The notes beneath the pieces are model-generated. The model searched no databases and was not told the origin of the DNA. It worked only from the letters and a program-made list of their open reading frames with translations. Shown in pieces: positions 48,641 to 57,706 of a DNA stretch of 64,000 nucleotides. The first letter of the stretch is position 1, and each line of letters begins with the position of its first letter. The stretch comes from an uncultured Prevotellaceae bacterium (GTDB taxonomy: Bacteria; Bacteroidota; Bacteroidia; Bacteroidales; Bacteroidaceae), in the NCBI GenBank assembly GCA_946402905.1, contig CAMIYC010000013.1:1-64000 (forward strand), written 5' to 3'. The position numbers were made by a program, and so were the translations under genes.

Positions 48641-50392
48641 TCAGTCGAGTTTCAAGCTTTGCTTGATGGCAGCGATTTTCTCCTCGGCTCCAGCCATGCA
48701 ACGCTCGTAGCAACCGGCGCACTTGAATGACGGGTCTTTCACCTCAATATAGAACTTGATCTTGGGCTCTGTACCCGACGGGCGCACGCTCACCTTGGTG
48801 TCGTCATCACAGAACCACTGCAAAACGTTGGAGGTGTCGGGCATGTCCATCTTTTCTACTGTGCCATCTGCATGGCGAGCCTCGAGGGTCTGATAGTCTT
48901 TCCACAGTACCACGGTGGAACCGCCGAGCTCTTTTGGCGGGTTATTGCGGAAGTCGGTCATCATCTGCTTGATCTCATCAGCACCGGTCTTGCCCGGGCG
49001 CACCACATTGACCGTGAACTCACGTGAGAAACCATACTCAGCATAGATATTCATGAGCAGATCGTAGAGCGTCATGCCATTGTCCTTGGCCCAAGCGGCA
49101 ATCTCGCAGATCAGGCAGATAGAGGCTGGTGAATCCTTGTCACGCACTTTGTCAAACGGCAGGAATCCGAAGCTTTCCTCACCACCGCCGATATATTTGT
49201 TGACACCCTCCGACTTGCGTATCTCATTGGCTATCCACTTGAAGCCCGTGTAGCAGTCACGCAGTTCGACACCGTTCTTGTCGGCAATTTTCTTGATCAC
49301 TTCGGTGGTCACGATGGTCTTCACCAGGAACTCATTGCCTTTGAGCTGACCGAGCTTCTTCTTGTTGGCGATGATATACCAGCAGAACATCATGCAAGTC
49401 TGGTTGCCATTCAGGATCTCCCACTCGCCTTTGGCGTTGCGGCAGACAATGGCCAGACGGTCGGCATCGGGGTCGGAAGCAATCACCAGGTCGGCATTGA
49501 GGCGTGTGCCCAGCTTCATACCCAGCGTCATGGCCTCAGCATTCTCCGGGTTGGGAGATACCACGGTGGGGAAGTTACCGTCGATGACCATCTGCTCCGG
49601 CACTACGTGGATATTCTGGAATCCCCATGAGCGCAAAGCCTCGGGTATGATGACACGTCCTGTACCATGCATCGGTGAATAGACGATATTGAGGTCTTTG
49701 TGACGCAGGATTACCTCCTGGTCGACCATGGCCTCCTTGACTGCCTGCAGGTAGTCCCAGTCCATCTCGCCGCCGATGATCTCGATAAGCTCTTTGTTAC
49801 CTTCAAATTTCACATCGTCGATGGTCACCTTGTTCACCTCGTCGATGATGCCTTTGTCGTGGGGTGCGAGCACCTGGGCACCATCATCCCAGTAGGCCTT
49901 GTATCCGTTGTACTCACGTGGGTTGTGAGAAGCCGTCACGTTGACACCGGCCTGACAACCGAGTTGCCGGATAGCAAACGAGATTTCGGGTGTGGGACGG
50001 AGACTCTCAAAGAGATACACCTTGATGCCATTGGCCGAAAAGATATCAGCCACGGTCTCAGCAAACATACGGCCATTGTTGCGGCAGTCGTGACCCACCA
50101 CCACACTGAGGTCATTACGTCCCGGGAAAGCCTTGTTGATATAATTGGCAAAACCTTGGGTAGCCATACCGACGATATACTTGTTCATACGGTTGGTACC
50201 GGCTCCCATGATACCGCGCAGTCCGCCAGTACCAAACTCGAGGTCTCTGTAGAACGCGTCTATCAACTCTGTTTTGTCTTCATTGTCGAGCATCGCCTGC
50301 ACGGCATTTCTGGTCTCCTGGTCGAAAGCGGGCGTAAGCCATTTCTTGGCTCTTGCCTCACACTGCAAAATAAGTTCCTGGTTATTTTCCAT
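48641..50392 (-). CDS. Phospho-sugar mutase (phosphoglucomutase/phosphomannomutase)
   Basis: This 583-residue enzyme moves a phosphate between C6 and C1 of a hexose, supplying sugar-1-phosphates for glycan synthesis. The start MENNQELIL is used; the open frame upstream (70 codons) is not conserved-looking. The catalytic phosphoserine lies in VTASHNPREYNGYK, the metal loop in SDPDADRLAIV, the sugar-binding loop in GGGEESFGF and the phosphate-binding motif in RPSGTEPKIKFYI. All are intact. It belongs to the long bacterial PGM2-type branch. Specificity for glucose or mannose is not decidable here. Confidence 0.92.
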   Translation of the reverse strand: MENNQELILQCEARAKKWLTPAFDQETRNAVQAMLDNEDKTELIDAFYRDLEFGTGGLRGIMGAGTNRMNKYIVGMATQGFANYINKAFPGRNDLSVVVGHDCRNNGRMFAETVADIFSANGIKVYLFESLRPTPEISFAIRQLGCQAGVNVTASHNPREYNGYKAYWDDGAQVLAPHDKGIIDEVNKVTIDDVKFEGNKELIEIIGGEMDWDYLQAVKEAMVDQEVILRHKDLNIVYSPMHGTGRVIIPEALRSWGFQNIHVVPEQMVIDGNFPTVVSPNPENAEAMTLGMKLGTRLNADLVIASDPDADRLAIVCRNAKGEWEILNGNQTCMMFCWYIIANKKKLGQLKGNEFLVKTIVTTEVIKKIADKNGVELRDCYTGFKWIANEIRKSEGVNKYIGGGEESFGFLPFDKVRDKDSPASICLICEIAAWAKDNGMTLYDLLMNIYAEYGFSREFTVNVVRPGKTGADEIKQMMTDFRNNPPKELGGSTVVLWKDYQTLEARHADGTVEKMDMPDTSNVLQWFCDDDTKVSVRPSGTEPKIKFYIEVKDPSFKCAGCYERCMAGAEEKIAAIKQSLKLD

Positions 50393-50425
50393 ATTGTTTT
50401 TATTGATTAGATGAAAGTGTTTGGG

Positions 50426-50484
50426 CAAAATTAATAAAAACAGATAAAAACACAAAAGAAATTGGATTATTTTTGTTAATTTTG
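50426..50484. promoter_or_regulatory. Divergent promoters for phospho-sugar mutase and rlmH
   Basis: Minus strand: -33 TTTG (50453-50456) and -7 TAATTTTG (50426-50433) with a 19-base spacer drive the mutase. Plus strand: TAATTTTG (50477-50484) lies 31 bases before rlmH, without a clear -33. The two promoters sit back to back in a gap of 123 bases. Confidence 0.65.
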
Positions 50485-50515
50485 CTTCTGAAATCAGATA
50501 TTGTCTAATAAAGAA

Positions 50516-50986
50516 ATGAAAACGACCCTGCTGCTTGTAGGCAAGACAACCAATAAGCACTTCACAGCCTGCACCGACGACTACGTGAGCCGCATCAACC
50601 ATTACATGTCCTTCGACCTGAAAGTGATTCCCGAGCTAAAAAACACCAAGAACCTGAGCCAGGCGATACAGAAAGAGCGCGAAGGAGAACTGATACTGCG
50701 CCAGCTCCAGGACAGCGACTATGTAGTGCTGCTGGATGAGCACGGACGGGAGTATCGCAGCATAGAGTTTGCTTCATGGCTTGAAAAACGCGGCCACAAC
50801 ACCCGTCAAATGGTCTTTGTCGTGGGTGGTCCCTATGGATTCTCGGACGCCGTTTACAAGCGTGCGAACGACAAGATTTCCTTGTCGCAGATGACTTTTT
50901 CGCACCAGATGATCCGTCTCATTTTCACCGAACAGTTTTACCGCGCATGCACCATCATCAAGGGTGAGCCTTATCACCACGAATAA
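50516..50986 (+). CDS. rlmH: 23S rRNA (pseudouridine1915-N3)-methyltransferase
   Basis: This small SPOUT methyltransferase modifies helix 69 of the ribosome at the subunit interface. The 156-residue product has the typical FVVGGPYGFSD knot and the C-terminal RLIFTEQFYRACTIIKGEPYHHE ending (motif quoted in part: TIIKGEPYHHE). The ATG at 50516 is used; another ATG 15 bases earlier gives an N-terminal extension that the family lacks. It overlaps the convergent maf gene by 29 bases. Confidence 0.96.
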   Translation: MKTTLLLVGKTTNKHFTACTDDYVSRINHYMSFDLKVIPELKNTKNLSQAIQKEREGELILRQLQDSDYVVLLDEHGREYRSIEFASWLEKRGHNTRQMVFVVGGPYGFSDAVYKRANDKISLSQMTFSHQMIRLIFTEQFYRACTIIKGEPYHHE

Positions 50987-51569
50987 ACATGTCGGTGCCA
51001 CACATCTGCACCAACTCCTGATAGACGCGCTGCACGGGGAACCCCACCACGTTGAAATAGCTGCCGCTGAGCCGGGTCACACCGATATAGCCTATCCACT
51101 CCTGTATGCCATAAGCACCTGCCTTGTCGTAAGGGCGATAATGGTCGATATAATAGCTGATTTCCTCTTCTGTCAATGACTTGAACGTCACGTCAGACAC
51201 CACCGACAGCCGACGTTGCTCACGGGTGGTGGTCAGACACACTCCTGTGATCACCTGATGCGTCTTGCCGCTCAGCAGCCGCAACATCCTACAGGCGTCA
51301 GCCTTGTCAACAGGTTTCCCAAGCACCTCCTGACCGAGCACCACCACCGTATCTGCCGTGATGACAAGCTGCCGGTCGGTCAACAGCCCCTGATAAGCGC
51401 GGGCCTTCTTCTCCGCTATACACAGCGGTATTTCCTCCACAGGCGTGCCGTCGGGGTAAGACTCGTCGATACCCTGCAGCACCCTCACTTCAAACTCTAT
51501 ACCAAGTCCGGCGAGCAGTTCCCTGCGCCGCGGCGAATTACTCGCCAGAATGATCTCATAATCCATCAT
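50958..51569 (-). CDS. maf: Maf-family nucleoside triphosphate pyrophosphatase
   Basis: Maf proteins hydrolyse non-canonical or dTTP/UTP-type nucleotides and affect septation. Here the signature ILASNSPRRRELL is at the start, followed by ITADTVVVLGQEVLGKPVD and GAYGIQEWIGYIGVTRLSGS. Two adjacent ATG codons (51569, 51566) follow an AGGAAA ribosome site; I use the first. The product is about 203 residues. It lies 19 bases after kdsC, in one operon, and its 3' end overlaps rlmH by 29 bases. Confidence 0.93.
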   Translation of the reverse strand: MMDYEIILASNSPRRRELLAGLGIEFEVRVLQGIDESYPDGTPVEEIPLCIAEKKARAYQGLLTDRQLVITADTVVVLGQEVLGKPVDKADACRMLRLLSGKTHQVITGVCLTTTREQRRLSVVSDVTFKSLTEEEISYYIDHYRPYDKAGAYGIQEWIGYIGVTRLSGSYFNVVGFPVQRVYQELVQMCGTDMFIRGDKAHP

Positions 51570-51588
51570 TGCACATTTCCTGTTATTT

Positions 51589-52107
51589 TCACCATCCGAA
51601 AGCCTCAGCCCCACTGAGCCACTTGCCCTGGGCTCTGAGCACCTGTTCGATCACTTCGCGGGCACATCCCTGCCCTCCTCTTCTCGCACAGACGTAAGTG
51701 CTGATAGCTTTGATGTCGGGCGAAGCGTCGGCCGGGCTACAAGGGCACCCACACGCACGCATCACCTCATAGTCGGGAATGTCGTCTCCCATATACAACA
51801 CCTCATCGTCGCTGAAACCATACGTCTGCAAATATTTCCTGTACGTATTGATCTTCACGGCGCAACTGAGGAAGATGTCTTTCACTCCAAGATACTGATA
51901 CCGCAGGAGGATATTCTGAGAATGCCCCCCCGTAAGTATAGCGATGCGCAATCCCATTTTCATCGCCAGCTGTATGGCGTATCCGTCTTGGATATTAATG
52001 GTGCGTAGAGGCTCGCCGTTGCCGTCCATCAGGATGGTCTGCTGACTGAGCACGCCATCCACGTCAAACACGATAGTCTTTATTTTCCTGAGGTCGTAAT
52101 TGATCAT
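51589..52107 (-). CDS. kdsC: KdsC-like HAD phosphatase (KDO-8-phosphate phosphatase)
   Basis: The 172-residue HAD subfamily C0 enzyme removes phosphate from 3-deoxy-D-manno-octulosonate-8-phosphate for lipopolysaccharide inner core. Motifs: nucleophile Asp in FDVDGVLS, IAILTGGHSQ, and MGDDIPDYEVM. The length and ARRGGQGCAREVIE ending match KdsC. It is followed by maf 19 bases later. Promoter with -7 TAATTTTG (52137-52144) and -33 TTTG (52164-52167), spacer 19. Confidence 0.93.
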   Translation of the reverse strand: MINYDLRKIKTIVFDVDGVLSQQTILMDGNGEPLRTINIQDGYAIQLAMKMGLRIAILTGGHSQNILLRYQYLGVKDIFLSCAVKINTYRKYLQTYGFSDDEVLYMGDDIPDYEVMRACGCPCSPADASPDIKAISTYVCARRGGQGCAREVIEQVLRAQGKWLSGAEAFGW

Positions 52108-52136
52108 AGCTTACATTTTCTACACGCTGTCGCATG

Positions 52137-52167
52137 CAAAATTACGATTATTTAGAAGACTGCCAAA
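52137..52167 (-). promoter_or_regulatory. Promoter of kdsC-maf
   Basis: On the minus strand, TTTG (52164-52167), 19 bases, then TAATTTTG (52137-52144). This is a full Bacteroidetes consensus promoter. The leader to kdsC is about 25 nt. Confidence 0.72.
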
Positions 52168-52199
52168 ACATACGGATCATTTTTTGTCAAAACACGTCA

Positions 52200-52724
52200 T
52201 CAGAATTTCCCGACGTGCACATTTTCCCACCTCAGGTCATCTTCGTCATGCGAAGGCAACTGATGGGCTGGGTAGCCCAGGGCCAGAATGCAAAGCACAT
52301 CAAGGTCTTCGGGAATATCGAGGATGCCGCGCACCACCTCTGCAGATGGCGTTGCGTCGCTCAGCCTGCGCCCCCGCACCTGCACCCAGCAAGAGGCGAT
52401 GCCCAGGTCGTGAGCCTGATACTGCATAGAGATGGCAGCGATGGCACCGTCTTCTATCCAGCAGTCGTTGTGGTCCGGAGTGCCTAAGACGACGATGGCG
52501 AGAGCCGCCTGTGCCAGCATAGACGCACCCTGCTCCTTGACGTCAGAGAGCTTTTCGAGGTCAGTGGTGTCGTCAACAACGACGAACTGCCAGGCGCGCT
52601 GGTTGCGTGAAGTGGGTGAGAGCAGTGCGGCGCGCAGGATCTGCTGCACATGCTCCGGGTCGATCTCTGTGGCCAGAAAAGTGCGATGACTACGGCGTGA
52701 AGCGATAAGTTGGCTGAAATTCAT
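52200..52724 (-). CDS. Nitroreductase-family flavoprotein
   Basis: This FMN-dependent oxidoreductase has 174 residues. N-terminal SRRSHRTFLATEID binds FMN phosphate. Central AALLSPTSRNQRAWQFVVVD and the later ALAIVVLGTPDHNDCW and GIASCWVQVRG fit the small nitroreductase group (NfsA/NfnB-like). The physiological substrate is unknown. It is divergent from the TonB receptor, separated by 54 bases that contain an inverted repeat. Confidence 0.9.
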   Translation of the reverse strand: MNFSQLIASRRSHRTFLATEIDPEHVQQILRAALLSPTSRNQRAWQFVVVDDTTDLEKLSDVKEQGASMLAQAALAIVVLGTPDHNDCWIEDGAIAAISMQYQAHDLGIASCWVQVRGRRLSDATPSAEVVRGILDIPEDLDVLCILALGYPAHQLPSHDEDDLRWENVHVGKF

Positions 52725-52742
52725 GATGGTAAAGGTATTTGT

Positions 52743-52778
52743 TTACAATAAGAACGCAAAAACAGCGTTATATTGTAA
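52743..52778 (+). promoter_or_regulatory. Inverted repeat touching the TonB-receptor start codon
   Basis: Left arm TTACAATA-AGAACGC (52743-52757) pairs with GCGTTA-TATTGTAA (52765-52778) around a 7-base loop, with an 8-bp perfect outer part. The right arm ends directly before the ATG at 52779. It could hide the start codon in the message or be an operator for a regulator acting on both divergent genes. Confidence 0.55.
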
Positions 52779-55166
52779 ATGAGACTGAAAATATTTTTGC
52801 TGCATATACTGCTGGCTGCTTTTGTCTGCACGACAGAAGTGGCGGCACAGTCGCGTACGTTCACCCTGCAAGGCAAGGTGAGCGACGAAGACAACAACCC
52901 ACTGGAACTGGCCACCGTGGCGGTGGTGAATCAGCAGAAGGTGACCTTCACCAACCTCAAAGGCGAATACAGTATGACTCTGGCCAGCGCCGACAGCGTG
53001 GTGATCAGATATTCGATGGTGGGATACCAGACCAAGACACGGGTGCTGCGCAAGCCCCAGGGCAAGCAGACCATCATCATACAGCTGCACAGCGACAACC
53101 AGCTCGACGAGTTCGTGCTCGTTCAGCGCAAACGCCAGACAGGACAGACCCAGGAGCTGGACACGAAAGACCTCAAAAACATGCCCTCCGTCGGCGGCAA
53201 CGCCGTGGAGGAGATGATACAGGGCCAAGCCGGTGTGTCGACCCACAGCGAGTTGTCGTCGCAATACAACGTGCGCGGTGGCAGTTTCGACGAAAACAGT
53301 GTATATATAAATAATGTAGAGGTTTACCGCCCCTTCCTTGTGCGCAGCGGCCAGCAGGAGGGGCTGTCGGTGATCAATCCCGACCTGGTAGAAAAAATCA
53401 ATTTCTCGACCGGCGGTTTTGAAGCCAAGTATGGCGACAAGATGTCATCGGCCCTCGACATCACCTACAAGCGCCCCAAGCGCACCGAGGGCAGCGTCTC
53501 GGCGAGCATGCTGGGCGGCACCGCCTATCTGGGCTTGCACAGCAAGCGACTGACATGGAGCAACGGTCTGCGATACAAGACCAATCGCTACCTGCTGGGG
53601 ACGATGGAGACCAAAGGCGAGTACAACCCCAACTTTCTCGACTATCAGACCTACCTGAGCTATACCCCCAACCGCCGATGGACTTTTGACATCATCGGCA
53701 ATGTGTCGGAAAACCACTACAACTTCACCCCGGAAGACCGCGAGACCAATTTCGGCACCATGAAGGACGTGAAAAATTTCAAGGTTTATTTCGACGGCAA
53801 GGAGAAAGACATCTTCCGCACATTCTTCGGCATGGCCAACCTGACACGCCACTTCACCGACAAGACCTCACTGTCGCTGATTGCCTCGGCATTCTACACC
53901 AAGGAGCAAGAGCAGTATGACATACAAGGACAATACTGGCTCACCCAGACCGAGACCAGCGAGAACCTGGGCGTGGGCACCTATATGGATCATGCGCGCA
54001 ACTATCTCTCGGCCCATGTAGAGACTTTCAAGCTCGCACTCGACCACCAAATCGGCAAGCATGAGGTAAAAGCCGGCCTGACCTACAAAATAGAGCATAT
54101 CGAAGAGAACAGCCGAGAATATGAGATGCGCGACTCTGCCGGATACACCATGCCCCACACCGGGCGCGACCTCTACATGATCTATTCGCTCAATGCACGT
54201 AACGAGCTGAACGCCAATCGTATCGAGACCTACCTGCAAGACACCTACCGCTGGTCGAGCGCAAGCGAGGAGACATTCTACACGCTCAACTACGGCATCC
54301 GTTTCTCACACTGGAATTTCAACCATGAGAGCCTTGCCAGCCCCCGTGCGTCGCTCACCATCGTGCCGGCTTTCAACCACGACGTGACCTTCCGTCTGGC
54401 CACAGGCCTATACTATCAGGCACCCTTCTACAAAGAGCTCCGCGACACCAGCACGATAGACGGCATCACCTATGCCACGCTCAACAAGAAGATCAAGAGC
54501 CAGCGGTCTATCCACTTCATCGGGGCTTTCGACTACCGCTTCAAGATGAAAGACCAGAACTTCCGTTTCACCGCCGAGGCATACTACAAGGCAATGTCCA
54601 ACCTGGTGCCCTATAGCGTGAACAATGTGAAGGTGGTATACTACGGCCAGAATGAAGCCACCGGCCATGCCTTAGGCCTGGATCTCAAGCTCTACGGCGA
54701 GTTTGTGCCAGGCACCGACTCATGGGTGAGCCTCTCGGTGATGGACACCAAGATGAAGCTTCACGGGCGCGCCATCCCCATGCCCACAGACCAGCGTTTT
54801 GCCCTCAGCCTGTTTTTCACCGACTATTTCCCCAACACGGAGCGGTGGAAGATGTCGCTGAAGCTGGCCTATGCCGACGGCCTTCCCTTCTCTGCCCCTC
54901 ACCGCGGGCTGGAGACCAACGACTTCCGTGCGCCGGCCTACAAACGTGCCGACATCGGCATGAGCTTCCGTGCCCTGGACAACGACAAGCACACCAAGAA
55001 GATGTGGCTCCGCAACATCTGGGTGGGGCTTGACTGTCTGAATCTTCTGGGTATCAACAACGTCAACTCCTACTACTGGATCACGGATGTGACCAATCAG
55101 CAATACGCCGTGCCCAATTACCTGACCGGCCGTCAGCTCAATGCCCGGGTGCTATTTGAGTTTTGA
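52779..55166 (+). CDS. TonB-dependent receptor
   Basis: The 795-residue outer-membrane receptor has a signal peptide (1-23), an N-terminal carboxypeptidase-regulatory-like domain (about 28-110), a plug (about 120-230; GVSTHSELSSQYNVRGGSFD, NFSTGGFEAKYGDKMSS) and a beta-barrel ending in the aromatic strand VLFEF. No SusD-like gene follows, so it may import a metal chelate, vitamin or other small ligand. It is read divergently from nitroreductase. The start codon is flush with a hairpin. Confidence 0.9.
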   Translation: MRLKIFLLHILLAAFVCTTEVAAQSRTFTLQGKVSDEDNNPLELATVAVVNQQKVTFTNLKGEYSMTLASADSVVIRYSMVGYQTKTRVLRKPQGKQTIIIQLHSDNQLDEFVLVQRKRQTGQTQELDTKDLKNMPSVGGNAVEEMIQGQAGVSTHSELSSQYNVRGGSFDENSVYINNVEVYRPFLVRSGQQEGLSVINPDLVEKINFSTGGFEAKYGDKMSSALDITYKRPKRTEGSVSASMLGGTAYLGLHSKRLTWSNGLRYKTNRYLLGTMETKGEYNPNFLDYQTYLSYTPNRRWTFDIIGNVSENHYNFTPEDRETNFGTMKDVKNFKVYFDGKEKDIFRTFFGMANLTRHFTDKTSLSLIASAFYTKEQEQYDIQGQYWLTQTETSENLGVGTYMDHARNYLSAHVETFKLALDHQIGKHEVKAGLTYKIEHIEENSREYEMRDSAGYTMPHTGRDLYMIYSLNARNELNANRIETYLQDTYRWSSASEETFYTLNYGIRFSHWNFNHESLASPRASLTIVPAFNHDVTFRLATGLYYQAPFYKELRDTSTIDGITYATLNKKIKSQRSIHFIGAFDYRFKMKDQNFRFTAEAYYKAMSNLVPYSVNNVKVVYYGQNEATGHALGLDLKLYGEFVPGTDSWVSLSVMDTKMKLHGRAIPMPTDQRFALSLFFTDYFPNTERWKMSLKLAYADGLPFSAPHRGLETNDFRAPAYKRADIGMSFRALDNDKHTKKMWLRNIWVGLDCLNLLGINNVNSYYWITDVTNQQYAVPNYLTGRQLNARVLFEF

Positions 55167-55221
55167 GCCTAAAAATAACATATTTTTAGGATTATTATGT
55201 GGGTGTATAGATTTTATTTGT

Positions 55222-55229
55222 TACCTTTG
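55222..55229 (+). promoter_or_regulatory. Promoter -7 element before mce
   Basis: TACCTTTG is 63 bases before the mce start. No convincing TTTG -33 lies 19-21 bases upstream. It probably drives the mce-mmd genes. Confidence 0.5.
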
Positions 55230-55292
55230 CGTCCGAAAAGTAAATGACATACATCATATTAAGACATTTATGTTTCTTTAAATTATATAAAT

Positions 55293-55697
55293 ATGAAAAT
55301 CTCACACATTGAACACTTGGGCATCGCAGTGCCAAGTATCGAAGAAGCCCTCCCATTTTTCAAAGAAGTTCTGGGACTGGATTGTTATGCAGTAGAAGTA
55401 GTTGAAGACCAGAAAGTGAAGACGGCCTTCCTGAAATGCGGCGAAGTGAAGCTGGAGCTTCTGGAGCCGACATCACCTGAGAGCACCATCCAGAAGTGGC
55501 TTGACAAAGGAGGCCGCGGTGTGCACCATGTGGCATTCTGCATCGAAGACGGCGTGGCCAACGCTCTCGCCGAAGTCGACGCCAAAGGCGTGCGCCTGAT
55601 CGACAAGGCTCCCCGCAAAGGTGCCGAGAACCTGAACATCGCCTTCCTGCATCCGAAATCCACTTGCGGTGTGCTGACTGAGCTGTGCGAGCACTAA
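55293..55697 (+). CDS. mce: Methylmalonyl-CoA epimerase
   Basis: The 134-residue VOC-fold metalloenzyme interconverts (R)- and (S)-methylmalonyl-CoA. Motifs include HIEHLGIAVPSIEEAL with the metal His, KLELLEPTSPES, GRGVHHVAFCIED and the C-terminal Glu in GVLTELCEH. The length is exact for the family. It heads the methylmalonyl-CoA block: mmdA begins 198 bases later, after the repeat array. Confidence 0.97.
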   Translation: MKISHIEHLGIAVPSIEEALPFFKEVLGLDCYAVEVVEDQKVKTAFLKCGEVKLELLEPTSPESTIQKWLDKGGRGVHHVAFCIEDGVANALAEVDAKGVRLIDKAPRKGAENLNIAFLHPKSTCGVLTELCEH

Positions 55698-55812
55698 GGA
55701 TCGTACATAGACAGCAGTACAGAGTCCATTATTTAGAATTCTGGATACATATTAGACAACAAGTGTAAAGACGTGACGTGCCACGTAGCAATGAAATAAA
55801 TCATTCACCAAA

Positions 55813-55883
55813 CAAGCAACTTGTCAACTCGTCACTCATCAACTAACCACTTGTCAACTTGTCAACTCGTCAACTTGTCAACT
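55813..55883 (+). repeat. 8-bp tandem repeat (CAACTYGT)n, copy C
   Basis: Units CAACTTGT/CAACTCGT are repeated in two blocks, 55817-55831 and 55850-55880, separated by a degenerate CACTCATCAACTAACCA. The array ends in CAACTAAAAAAAAAA, 12 bases before the mmdA start. It is the longest of three copies. The gap 55698-55812 before it has a weak hairpin (GACGTGACGTGCCACGT) and nothing else. Confidence 0.87.
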
Positions 55884-55895
55884 AAAAAAAAAATA

Positions 55896-57461
55896 ATGAG
55901 CAAACAATTAGAGAAAATCAAAGCCCTTGTCGCAAAGCGCGAACAGGCACGTCTTGGTGGTGGCGAGAAAGCCATCGAAAAACAGCACGCACGTGGCAAA
56001 TACACCGCCCGTGAGCGTATCGACATGCTGCTCGACGAAGGCAGCTTCGAGGAGTTTGACATGTTCAAACTTCACCGCTGCACCAACTTCGGTATGGAGA
56101 AGAAGCAATATTTCGGCGACGGCGTTGTGGCCGGCTCCGGCACCATCGATGGCCGTCTGGTCTATATCTTCGCCCAGGATTTCACCGTCAATGGTGGTTC
56201 TCTCTCCGAGACAATGGCTGAAAAGATATGCAAGGTGATGGATATGGGTATGAAGATGGGAGCCCCCGTCATCGGTATCAACGACTCTGGAGGCGCACGC
56301 ATCCAGGAGGCTGTCAACGCACTCGCCGGCTATGCCGAAATCTTCGAGCGCAACATCCTCGCCTCGGGTGTGATTCCCCAGATTTCCGGTATCTTCGGTC
56401 CGTGTGCCGGCGGCGCTGTATATTCGCCAGCCCTCACCGACTTCACCCTGATGATGGAAAACACCTCATACATGTTCCTTACAGGCCCGAAGGTGGTGAA
56501 GACCGTGACCGGCGAGGACATTGACCAGGAGCACCTCGGCGGAGCCTCTGTACACTCCACCAAGAGTGGTGTGACCCACTTCACCGCTTCTACCGAAGAA
56601 GAGGCCCTTGAGATGATCAAGACCCTGCTGAGCTATATCCCATCCAACAACATGGAAGAGGCCCCCCGCAAGGAATGCGACGACCCGATCGACCGTATGG
56701 AAGACTCTCTCAACGAGATCCTTCCCGACGATCCCAACATGGCTTACGACATGTACAAGGTCATCTCTGCCATCACCGACAACGGCGAGTTCTTCGAGGT
56801 GCAGCCTAAGTTTGCCAAGAACATCATCGTGGGCTTCGCCCGCTTCAACGGCCAGAGCGTAGGTATCGTGGCCAACCAGCCATCCTGCTACGCCGGTGTG
56901 CTCGACGTTAACGCCAGCCGCAAGGGTGCTCGCTTCGTACGTTTCTGCGATGCCTTCAACATTCCTATCGTGAGCCTCGTCGACGTGCCGGGATTCCTGC
57001 CGGGCACCGGCCAGGAATACAATGCCGTCATCCTGCACGGCGCACAGTTGCTCTATGCCTATGGTGAGGCTACCGTGCCCAAGGTGACCATCACCCTGCG
57101 CAAGAGCTATGGCGGAAGCCACATCGTGATGGGCTGCAAGCAGCTCCGCACCGACCTCAACTATGCTTGGCCCAACGCCGAGATTGCCGTGATGGGCGCC
57201 TCTGGAGCCGTGGCCGTGCTCTGTGCCAAGGAAGCCAAGGCCAAGAAAGAGGCTGGAGAAGACGTGAAGGCCTTCCTCGCTGAGAAAGAGGAGGAATACT
57301 CAGAGCTCTTCGCCAATCCTTACCAGGCTGCACGATATGGCTACATCGACGATGTGATCGAGCCGCGCAACACCCGCTTCCGCATCTGCCGCGCCCTGGC
57401 TCAGCTGGCCACCAAGCGCCAGAGCCTGCCCGCCAAGAAGCATGGCAACATTCCGATGTAA
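55896..57461 (+). CDS. mmdA: Methylmalonyl-CoA decarboxylase/propionyl-CoA carboxylase, carboxyltransferase subunit
   Basis: The 521-residue protein moves a carboxyl group between methylmalonyl-CoA and biotin. The crotonase-type twin domains are visible: [36 protein letters not shown] and [13 protein letters not shown] in the first; [21 protein letters not shown] and [11 protein letters not shown] in the second. The start MSKQLEK is correct because the upstream open frame is the translated repeat array. It is followed by the small MmdE-like gene and the biotin carrier. No sodium-pump beta subunit (mmdB) is in the window, so the direction (decarboxylase or carboxylase) is not fixed. Confidence 0.94.
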   Translation: MSKQLEKIKALVAKREQARLGGGEKAIEKQHARGKYTARERIDMLLDEGSFEEFDMFKLHRCTNFGMEKKQYFGDGVVAGSGTIDGRLVYIFAQDFTVNGGSLSETMAEKICKVMDMGMKMGAPVIGINDSGGARIQEAVNALAGYAEIFERNILASGVIPQISGIFGPCAGGAVYSPALTDFTLMMENTSYMFLTGPKVVKTVTGEDIDQEHLGGASVHSTKSGVTHFTASTEEEALEMIKTLLSYIPSNNMEEAPRKECDDPIDRMEDSLNEILPDDPNMAYDMYKVISAITDNGEFFEVQPKFAKNIIVGFARFNGQSVGIVANQPSCYAGVLDVNASRKGARFVRFCDAFNIPIVSLVDVPGFLPGTGQEYNAVILHGAQLLYAYGEATVPKVTITLRKSYGGSHIVMGCKQLRTDLNYAWPNAEIAVMGASGAVAVLCAKEAKAKKEAGEDVKAFLAEKEEEYSELFANPYQAARYGYIDDVIEPRNTRFRICRALAQLATKRQSLPAKKHGNIPM

Positions 57462-57489
57462 TCACACACAAAACAAAAAATTCCAGAAG

Positions 57490-57648
57490 ATGGCAAAAGC
57501 TAATCATGAAGTGTACGCTGCCATTACCATGGCACTGCACGAATTCAAAGGCAATAATGTGCACGACAAGGAGGCTGGCATCATCACGATCAAGCCACAC
57601 CACTCGGAGTGGAACGCTCACTTCCTGACCACCACCCAGCATCCATAA
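57490..57648 (+). CDS. Small MmdE/OadG-C-terminus-like subunit, 52 residues
   Basis: The peptide MAKANHEVYAAITMALHEFK is followed by DKEAGIITIKPHHSEWNAHF. This resembles the short epsilon subunit of Veillonella methylmalonyl-CoA decarboxylase, which corresponds to the C-terminus of OadG/MmdD and stabilises the complex. Assignment is by this resemblance and its position, 28 bases after mmdA and 58 before the biotin carrier. It has no membrane segment. The start MAKAN gives the compact form; the open frame extends 16 codons upstream into mmdA. Confidence 0.75.
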   Translation: MAKANHEVYAAITMALHEFKGNNVHDKEAGIITIKPHHSEWNAHFLTTTQHP

Positions 57649-57706
57649 AGTCCATCATTATCACGTATCAGTCGGACTACAGTCCGCATCAATTCAACAC
57701 ATATTT

